Shown here one piece after another: positions 7,220-11,696 of a DNA stretch of 11,696 nt (position 1 is its first letter; every line of letters begins with the position of its first letter). The position numbers were made by a program, and so were the translations under genes. The stretch is from assembly GCA_028275195.1 (NCBI GenBank), contig JAPWVC010000036.1, positions 1 through 11,696 on the forward strand, given 5' to 3'. The notes under the pieces were generated by a model, which worked only from the letters and a program-made list of their open reading frames with translations, made no database searches and was not told the origin of the DNA. The DNA is from Candidatus Acetothermia bacterium (GTDB lineage: Bacteria > Bipolaricaulota > Bipolaricaulia > RBG-16-55-9 > JANLFV01).

Positions 7220-7954
7220 CTACTTCCACCGGACGAGGATCTGCTCTCGTTGGAAGAGCTTGGCCGCCAACAGGACGGTCCCCACATCGACTATAGCTAC
7301 AATCCCCGCCTCCAGGGCGATCAGCCCCAAGCTCAACAAGGCCTCTCTCAAGCCGAAGATGAAGATCGGGATCACGACCGGCAGGACGGCGAAACTGCTC
7401 AATTGATAGGCCGCCCGAGTATCGCTCATCCTCGAGGAGATGAGCATCGAGACCGTGACCGTGAAGATGGCCACCAATGGCGAGAGGAGGAAGATCGCCA
7501 CAAGCCAGGGCGGGGCGAGGACAGTCAGGACCAGATCAAGAGTCACCAGGAGGCTGGCGATTCCCAGGAAGAGGCCGAAGAAGAGCCAGGAGATCACCAC
7601 CCCGGGGATCGCGGCCGCGAGGACCTTCCCGGCGAAGAGCTCGAGATCCGTGAGCGGTGTGGCCAATAGAGGCTCTAGGCTCTTCTGCTCCTTCTCCCCG
7701 GTCACGGCGTAGACGGCGATGGAGAGGGGGATGATCAGCGGGAGCAATATGAAATAAAACATTGTCTGGTTGATGAGGATGAACTTCGTCTCTGGCGGGG
7801 CCTCCGGGGGGAGGCCCTTGGCCTGGAGGAGCATGAAGACCGCAAAACCCAGGAAGATGAGGGGGAGGAGGGTGATCCCGAAGAGGACCATCTTGTTCTT
7901 GAAGGCCTCCTGCCACTCCTTTTTCATCAGCGCCCGCAGGCGGTAGTTCATCAT
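7220..7954 (-). CDS. ABC-2 type transporter permease (NatB-like)
   Basis: This 244-residue integral membrane protein is the likely membrane half of the exporter whose ATPase is encoded immediately upstream. Hydrophobic stretches at about residues 23-43, 63-85, 109-135, 142-171, 187-208 and 212-232 suggest six membrane segments. A short cytoplasmic N-terminus with RALMKKEW is typical of ABC-2 permeases. The loop VTGEKEQKSLEPLLATPLT (84-102) is the hallmark of the NatB-like group, between membrane segments 2 and 3. The first ATG (7954) overlaps the ATPase stop as ATGA. The next codon is also ATG, and a GGGAGG lies 4 bases before the first, so either may be used. The substrate is unknown; sodium, drugs or peptides are known for relatives. 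The gene ends 54 bases before tRNA-Gln with no obvious terminator. Confidence 0.9.
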   Translation of the reverse strand: MMNYRLRALMKKEWQEAFKNKMVLFGITLLPLIFLGFAVFMLLQAKGLPPEAPPETKFILINQTMFYFILLPLIIPLSIAVYAVTGEKEQKSLEPLLATPLTDLELFAGKVLAAAIPGVVISWLFFGLFLGIASLLVTLDLVLTVLAPPWLVAIFLLSPLVAIFTVTVSMLISSRMSDTRAAYQLSSFAVLPVVIPIFIFGLREALLSLGLIALEAGIVAIVDVGTVLLAAKLFQREQILVRWK

Positions 7955-8865
7955 GCGTCCTCCCGCACTAAATCGAGGTAGACCTCCTCGAGGGTGTGCT
8001 CCATCTCCCGGACCCACTGGACCTCCCCGCCGAGCTCGACGATCCTCTTGATCAGGATAGGGTTCTCCTCCTCAGGGTCCTTCAGGCTCACGATGAGCTT
8101 ATTCCCGTCCGCCTCGAGGCCCTCAAGGAAGGGGAGCTCGCGGAGCCCACCCAAGAGGTCGGAGGGGAGGCGCTTGAGCTGGACGACCGTGCGGCGGCCG
8201 TAGAGCTGGCCCTTCAGCTCCTCGGGGGTCCCGACCTTGATCAATCTCTGTTTGATTAACCCGATCCGATCGCAGAGCCGCTCGGCCTCGCTCAAGTTGT
8301 GGGTGCAGAGGAAGATCGTCCGCCGCTCCTCTTCCGCCAGCTCTTCGATGAAGTCCCGGACCAGCTTGGCCGCCTCGGGGTCGAGCCCCGCCGTCGGCTC
8401 ATCTAGGAAGAGGACCCTCGGCTCATGGATGAGGGCCCGGGCGAGCGCGACCTTCTGCTGCAGCCCCTTGGAGAACCGCCCGACCGGCTCGTCCCGCCGG
8501 TCCCAAAGGTCCAGCATTTTCAGGTATTTCTCGACCTGTTTGGCCCGCTCGCGGACGCCGTAGAGCTTGGCGAAGAAATCGAGGTTCTGGTAGGCCGAGA
8601 GCCGCCCATAGAGCCCGGGGCTCTCGGTGAGGACACCCACGACCTGGCGGATCTTGTGGTTCTCCTCGCCCAGGCGGTAGCCGGCGACGACGGCCCGCCC
8701 GCTTGAGGGGGCGATGAGGGCCGCGAGCATCCTCACGGTCGTGGTCTTCCCCGCACCGTTCGGGCCCAAGAAGCCGAAGACCTCGCCCTCCCCGACCTCC
8801 AGGTCCAGATGGTCGACGGCCACCAGGTCCTTGAACTTCCTCGTCAGCCCTTCAGTAACGATCAT
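7951..8865 (-). CDS. ABC transporter ATP-binding protein (NatA/CcmA-like)
   Basis: This 304-residue nucleotide-binding protein powers the adjacent ABC-2 permease. It has Walker A GPNGAGKTT (residues 34-42), the Q-loop region around 80-84, a signature FSKGLQQK (131-138, in place of LSGGQ), Walker B VLFLDEPTAGLD (151-162) and the switch histidine H189 in FLCTHN. The C-terminal roughly 80 residues after LIKVGTPEEL form the extra domain usual in NatA-type exporter ATPases, which suggests export rather than import. I chose the ATG at 8865 because it overlaps the GNAT stop as ATGA, has GAAGGGAAG 5 bases ahead, and begins the family fold at once; a longer reading to 8907 runs back into the GNAT gene. 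The gene is translationally coupled to both neighbours. Confidence 0.95.
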   Translation of the reverse strand: MIVTEGLTRKFKDLVAVDHLDLEVGEGEVFGFLGPNGAGKTTTVRMLAALIAPSSGRAVVAGYRLGEENHKIRQVVGVLTESPGLYGRLSAYQNLDFFAKLYGVRERAKQVEKYLKMLDLWDRRDEPVGRFSKGLQQKVALARALIHEPRVLFLDEPTAGLDPEAAKLVRDFIEELAEEERRTIFLCTHNLSEAERLCDRIGLIKQRLIKVGTPEELKGQLYGRRTVVQLKRLPSDLLGGLRELPFLEGLEADGNKLIVSLKDPEEENPILIKRIVELGGEVQWVREMEHTLEEVYLDLVREDA

Positions 8866-9431
8866 ACCAGCTTCCCTTCCCCAGGCTTGGACTGGAGCTC
8901 CCGCCATTCCCCCTCCAGCAAGCCCATGAGGATGGTGTCCCAGTAGCGCCCCTCGCTGAAATGGGACTCTCGCATCACCCCCTCCCGGCGGAACCCGGCC
9001 TTCTCATAGCAGCGGATCGCCCGGAGGTTATTCTCATAGACCCGCAGGTAGATCCGATGGAGCCCGAGCCGGTCGAAGCCGTAGCCGAGCATCAGGGAGA
9101 TAGCCTCGCTCCCGTAGCCCTTGTCCCACTCATCTTTCTCCCCGATTATGATCCCCAGCTCCGCCTGGCGCTCCTTCCAGTCGATCCCATGGAGCCCGAT
9201 GTTCCCGATGTGCTTGTCGCTTCCCTTGAGCGCGATCGCGAGGATGATGTTGTGCTCATTCTTATACTGCCCTTGGAACCATTCTCGCTCCCGGAGTTCG
9301 TTGATCGGGCGATAAGACGCGAGTGTCCGCGTGACCTCGGGGTCGTTGATCCAGCGGAGGCAGGTGGGAATGTCGCTCTCCTCCAACGGCCGCAGGTAGA
9401 GCCGCTCGCCTATCAGGAAAGGGTTCCTCAT
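8862..9431 (-). CDS. GNAT-family N-acetyltransferase (RimJ/RimL-like)
   Basis: This 189-residue protein is a single GNAT domain of the RimJ/RimL-like type, transferring acetyl from acetyl-CoA to an amine on a protein N-terminus, polyamine or small molecule. The N-terminus has the typical ERLYLRPLEESD (9-20) and INDPEV (28-33). The acetyl-CoA pyrophosphate loop is GYGSEA (105-110), preceded by ELGIIIGEKDEWDKG. Downstream comes the conserved NNLRAIRCYEKAGFRREG (134-151). The ATG at 9431 is preceded by GGGAGGG at 5 bases, better spaced than the GTG immediately upstream. Its stop overlaps the ATG of the ABC ATPase gene, so acetyltransferase, ATPase and permease form one operon. The target is unknown, and the link with an exporter allows but does not prove a role in modifying or resisting a small molecule. 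Confidence 0.92.
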   Translation of the reverse strand: MRNPFLIGERLYLRPLEESDIPTCLRWINDPEVTRTLASYRPINELREREWFQGQYKNEHNIILAIALKGSDKHIGNIGLHGIDWKERQAELGIIIGEKDEWDKGYGSEAISLMLGYGFDRLGLHRIYLRVYENNLRAIRCYEKAGFRREGVMRESHFSEGRYWDTILMGLLEGEWRELQSKPGEGKLV

Positions 9432-9466
9432 CACAGCCCTCCCTCACCCTCAGATTGGCCCATCTT

Positions 9467-9484
9467 ACCGGCCCTCGAGCCGGT
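9467..9484 (-). other. Inverted repeat between phosphatidyltransferase-like and GNAT genes
   Basis: The minus strand reads ACCGGC-TCGAGG-GCCGGT, a perfect 6-base-pair GC-rich stem with a 6-base loop, 12 bases after the upstream gene's stop. It is followed by AAGATGGG, so there is no T tract and it is not a standard intrinsic terminator. It may stabilise the upstream message or partly uncouple the two genes. Confidence 0.35.
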
Positions 9485-9496
9485 CCGCAAGCTCGG

Positions 9497-10060
9497 TCAG
9501 CTCCGCTTGAGGAGCCGCCAGATCCCTGCCAGGGCTGAGCGGTGGCTCTCCAGTGCCTTTCCTTTCAACTCCATCGCCCGATCCCACTCCAAGAGGAGCG
9601 AGATAGGGGCCCAGACGAAGGTGATGAGGATCACCCACCAAGGGGAGGCGAGGAGGAGGAAGATCGGTGGGATGAAGATGAGAGGGATCTCCACGACCTG
9701 GGTGATGGAATAAGTCTTTTGGGGGGTGCTGATGGCCGTGGCGAGCCCGGCGACGGTCCCAGCGAAGGCGATGTAACCCAGGGCCAGTGGCCAGGGGATG
9801 AACCCTGCCAGACCGAGGTAGGCGAGCGAGCCGAGGCAAAGGACCAGGTCGAAGAGGATCTCATACCCCCCGATCCAGCCCGGCTCTTCCTTATACTTGC
9901 GGGCGAGGCGCCCATCGAGGAAGTCGAGCGACCACCCGAGGAGCAGAAGGAGCATAACGGTCCCCGCCTGGCGCCGCCCCCCCAGCCCCTGGAGGGCGAT
10001 GATCACCCCCAGGGGGAGCCGGGAGAAGGTCAAGAGGTCCGGGAGCCGTTCGCGCGCCAT
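9497..10060 (-). CDS. CDP-alcohol phosphatidyltransferase family membrane protein
   Basis: This 187-residue membrane protein resembles enzymes that transfer a phosphatidyl group from CDP-diacylglycerol (or a CDP-alcohol) to a polar head group. The N-terminal PDLLTFSRLPLG (7-18) fits the conserved region before the first membrane helix. The catalytic signature is recognisable as D46-FL-D49-G50-RL-A53-R54. In the usual pattern the next fixed residues are Gly, Asp and Asp at 63, 67 and 71; here they are I63 (G64 and G65 adjacent), E67 and D71, so the motif is altered. About five or six hydrophobic segments follow to residue 157. The ATG at 10060 is chosen because AAAGGAGG lies 5-6 bases upstream; an earlier in-frame ATG at 10093 falls inside the preceding gene. 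It is 16 bases from that gene, suggesting co-transcription. Head-group specificity, and whether it is catalytically normal, are unclear. Confidence 0.8.
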   Translation of the reverse strand: MARERLPDLLTFSRLPLGVIIALQGLGGRRQAGTVMLLLLLGWSLDFLDGRLARKYKEEPGWIGGYEILFDLVLCLGSLAYLGLAGFIPWPLALGYIAFAGTVAGLATAISTPQKTYSITQVVEIPLIFIPPIFLLLASPWWVILITFVWAPISLLLEWDRAMELKGKALESHRSALAGIWRLLKRS

Positions 10061-10076
10061 CTTCCCCTCCTTTCCT

Positions 10077-10385
10077 TTAAGGGAGCCAGCCATACTTCTC
10101 GAGGATCTCGCGGTTCCGCTGGACTAGCTCCGCGAGCCGCGTCTCAACTCCCGGCTCGCGGAGCGAGCGAGGAAGAAGCCGCTCATAAGGGCTATCGCGG
10201 AGGGCTGCCCGCCACTCGAGTGCCCGGGCCCAGAGTGCGGCCGAGGCCCAGAGCCAGAGCCGGATCGAGATGAAGGCCGCGGCGAAGAAGACATAGGCCA
10301 AGCAGAAGAGGGAAATGAGAAGCCCCCACTGCAACCGCGCCCGAGTTAAACCCGGACGCCAGACATGCCTACCTTCCTTGGCCAT
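10077..10385 (-). CDS. Small membrane protein of unknown function
   Basis: This 102-residue protein was not recognised as a known family. A basic N-terminus (about residues 1-17) precedes a hydrophobic region from about 19 to 55, long enough for one long or two close membrane segments, the second part being rich in Trp and Ala. A charged C-terminal tail (58-102), rich in Arg and Glu, may be helical and cytoplasmic. There is no cleavable signal peptide. An excellent AAGGAGG site 6 bases before the ATG and a strong promoter directly upstream argue that it is a real, expressed gene. It is followed after 16 bases by the phosphatidyltransferase-like gene, so a role at the membrane with that protein is plausible but unproven. 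Confidence 0.75.
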   Translation of the reverse strand: MAKEGRHVWRPGLTRARLQWGLLISLFCLAYVFFAAAFISIRLWLWASAALWARALEWRAALRDSPYERLLPRSLREPGVETRLAELVQRNREILEKYGWLP

Positions 10386-10409
10386 TGGTTTCCTCCTTCA
10401 ACCAATTTC

Positions 10410-10439
10410 ATTCTACCAGGCCCCTCGCGCCCCTGTCAA
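10410..10439 (-). promoter_or_regulatory. Sigma-70-type promoter for the membrane-protein operon
   Basis: The minus strand has a perfect TTGACA (10434-10439), an 18-base spacer and TAGAAT (10410-10415, 5 of 6 matches to TATAAT). The predicted transcription start is near 10403, giving a leader of about 18 bases that contains the AAGGAGG ribosome-binding site of the small membrane protein. It is the best promoter match in the window. It should drive that gene and the phosphatidyltransferase-like gene, and possibly the GNAT-ABC genes beyond. Confidence 0.7.
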
Positions 10440-10464
10440 TCCCTCTGAGGTCCGGGACCCAAGG

Positions 10465-10493
10465 CGGGGCCGAACGGCTCAGGCCCGGCCCCG
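10465..10493 (-). terminator. Possible weak terminator hairpin at the end of the sigma factor gene
   Basis: CGGGGCCG pairs with CGGCCCCG over 8 base pairs around a 13-base loop, and the stop codon of the sigma factor gene falls in the loop. The stem is GC-rich, but the bases after it (CCTTGGGTCCC) contain no T tract, so it would be a weak or factor-assisted terminator. Its position just before a new strong promoter supports a transcript boundary here. Confidence 0.3.
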
Positions 10494-11351
10494 ATCGCGG
10501 TAACGCTCCAGCCGCCGGCGGATCCGAGGATCACGGAGCCGTTGGAGGGCCTGGGCTTCCAATTGGCGGACCCGCTCACGCGAGACCCCCAAGAGCTGGC
10601 CGACCTCCTCCAAGGTGAGTGGCTCCTTCCCCCTCAGGCCGTATCGCAGCTCTAGGATCTCGCGCTCCCTCTCCGGAAGCTCCCTTAGCGATTCCTCCAG
10701 CTCGCTCGCCAGGAGTTCTCGGGCGATCTCCTCCGGGGGCGAAAGCCCCTCGACGCCGAGTAGCTCCCCCAGGGTCTCCTCTTCCCGCTCGCTGAGCGGG
10801 GCCTCCAGGGAGAGGGGATAGGCTGCGGCCTCCTTAGCCTGGCGGACCTTCTCCAGCGGGAGGTTCAGCTTCGCGGCCAGCTCCTCGAGCGTGGGGCGGC
10901 GGCCATGCTCGTGGAGGAAGCCTTCCTCGGCCTCGTTGATCTTGAGGATCAGCTCGATCACATGCTCGGGGAGGCGAATCGTCCGCCCCTGCTCGGCCAG
11001 GGCACGGACGATCGCTTGCCGGATCCACCAGGTGGCATAAGTGCTGAATTTGTAGCCTTTCTCCGGCTCGAACCGCTCGACCGCCCGGAGGAGCCCCATA
11101 TTCCCCTCCTGGATCAGGTCGAGCAAGGGAAGGCCATAGCTGGCATAGTGGCGGGCGATCGCCACGACCAAGCGGAGGTTGGCCTTGATGAACCGCTCCT
11201 TGGCCGCTTTATCGCCCGCGCGGACCCGCCGCGCTAGCTCCCGCTCCTCGGCCTCGGAGAGGAGCGGAACTCGCCCGATCTCCTGGAGGTAGCGCTCCAG
11301 GAGGCTTTGGGCCGTGACCTCTCCTTCCTCGGTTGGCTCCTCCAGCTCCAT
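10479..11351 (-). CDS. rpoD: RNA polymerase sigma factor, RpoD/SigA family, without region 1.1
   Basis: This sigma-70 family protein has 290 residues. Region 1.2 spans about 15-47 (LLERYLQEIGRVPLLS). Region 2 spans about 52-125, with DLIQEGNMGLLRAVERFEP (78-96) for core binding and STYATWWIRQAIVRAL (103-118) for -10 melting and recognition. Region 3 covers about 131-205, including RLPEHV at its boundary. Region 4 covers about 215-285, with the helix-turn-helix LEEVGQLLGVSRERVRQLE (247-265) for -35 recognition. Region 1.1 and the non-conserved insert of large primary sigmas are absent, so it may be a compact primary factor or a group 2 (non-essential) RpoD relative; the symbol is given at family level. 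The ATG has GGGAGG 5 bases upstream. It follows pyrE by 44 bases with no clear promoter between them. Confidence 0.93.
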   Translation of the reverse strand: MELEEPTEEGEVTAQSLLERYLQEIGRVPLLSEAEERELARRVRAGDKAAKERFIKANLRLVVAIARHYASYGLPLLDLIQEGNMGLLRAVERFEPEKGYKFSTYATWWIRQAIVRALAEQGRTIRLPEHVIELILKINEAEEGFLHEHGRRPTLEELAAKLNLPLEKVRQAKEAAAYPLSLEAPLSEREEETLGELLGVEGLSPPEEIARELLASELEESLRELPEREREILELRYGLRGKEPLTLEEVGQLLGVSRERVRQLEAQALQRLRDPRIRRRLERYRDRGRA

Positions 11352-11395
11352 TCTGTCCTCCCGCTTTTAGCTCCGCCTGGCTGGCGTCGAGAGCG

Positions 11396-11696
11396 CTAAA
11401 ACTCCCGCAAGAATGCCAGGACTTGCTCGAGCTCAGCCGGGGTGAACCGGCCGGCGGCCACCTCGAGGACCTCGTCCCAGTTAGTAAGACTATAGAGCCG
11501 GAGCCCGCGGGCGGAGAGGGCCTCCCGAGCCCGGCGGAGCCCGGCCCGCTCGGAGAAATACTCGAAGACCGTCAGGCAGTCCCGGACAATCCCACCCGCC
11601 TGGGCTATCCCCTCCACAAAGCGGAGCTTGCTCCCCCCGTCAGTCACGAGGTCCTCGACCAGCAGGACCCGCTGGCCTGGCTCCAACACGCCCTCG
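11396..11696 (-). CDS. pyrE: Orotate phosphoribosyltransferase, C-terminal part (cut by window edge)
   Basis: The last 99 residues of a phosphoribosyltransferase are present; the start lies beyond the right edge. The PRPP-binding motif RVLLVEDLVTDGGSK, with its acidic pair E-D, followed by FVEGIAQAGGIVRDC, is typical of PyrE, which joins orotate to PRPP to make OMP in pyrimidine synthesis. The C-terminal tail includes LYSLTNWDEVLEVA and FTPAELEQVLAFLREF, as seen in the group of orotate phosphoribosyltransferases with the VEDL-TDGGSK form of the motif. The reading frame is open to the window edge. It ends with TAG 44 bases before the sigma factor gene in the same direction, so the two may share a transcript. 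Confidence 0.85.
   Translation of the reverse strand, partial: EGVLEPGQRVLLVEDLVTDGGSKLRFVEGIAQAGGIVRDCLTVFEYFSERAGLRRAREALSARGLRLYSLTNWDEVLEVAAGRFTPAELEQVLAFLREF

Noticed and set aside
7151..7669. A plus-strand open frame of 172 codons overlapping the tRNA and the ABC permease gene.
   Set aside because: It starts within the tRNA gene and lies antisense to a membrane protein gene. Its Gln/Asp/Glu-rich product is the mirror of hydrophobic codons.
9465..9839. A minus-strand open frame of 124 codons overlapping the phosphatidyltransferase-like gene in another frame.
   Set aside because: It is rich in Arg, Pro and His with no domain, and the overlapping frame has a family motif, membrane segments and a good ribosome-binding site.

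Overview
The window is a GC-rich stretch of bacterial chromosome in which every supported gene lies on the minus strand: eleven protein genes (ten complete, one cut by the right edge) and one tRNA. Gaps are short, and several junctions are 4-base ATGA stop/start overlaps. Proteins are rich in Glu, Arg and Leu, which fits a thermophile or moderate thermophile, but nothing here fixes the phylum. No transposase, CRISPR array, integrase or rRNA was seen. No stretch over 300 bases lacks a gene.

In transcription order (right to left): (1) the C-terminal part of orotate phosphoribosyltransferase (pyrE, 11396-11696) and an RpoD-family sigma factor (10479-11351). (2) After a good sigma-70-type promoter at 10410-10439, a small membrane protein (10077-10385) and a CDP-alcohol phosphatidyltransferase-like membrane protein (9497-10060). 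(3) A GNAT acetyltransferase (8862-9431), an ABC transporter ATPase (7951-8865) and its ABC-2 permease (7220-7954), joined by ATGA overlaps. (4) tRNA-Gln(UUG) (7091-7165) with its own promoter, then glutamyl-tRNA synthetase gltX (5649-6980) and glutaminyl-tRNA synthetase glnS (3918-5642), 6 bases apart. (5) A hyuA-hyuB pair (1794-3863 and 115-1797) encoding an ATP-dependent hydantoinase/5-oxoprolinase-type enzyme.

The most distinctive part is the glutamine-decoding block: a CCA-encoding tRNA-Gln, GlnRS and GluRS probably on one transcript, so the tRNA and the enzyme that charges it are made together. The GluRS appears to lack about 40 residues in its connective (zinc/SWIM-like) subdomain. The HyuAB pair directly downstream could act on a 5-membered lactam such as 5-oxoproline, the cyclisation product of glutamine, but its substrate cannot be read from sequence. 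I do not see a clearly new biological system. The best leads are the tRNA-gltX-glnS(-hyuAB) cluster, the short GluRS, and a phosphatidyltransferase-family protein with an altered catalytic motif paired with an unrecognised small membrane protein.
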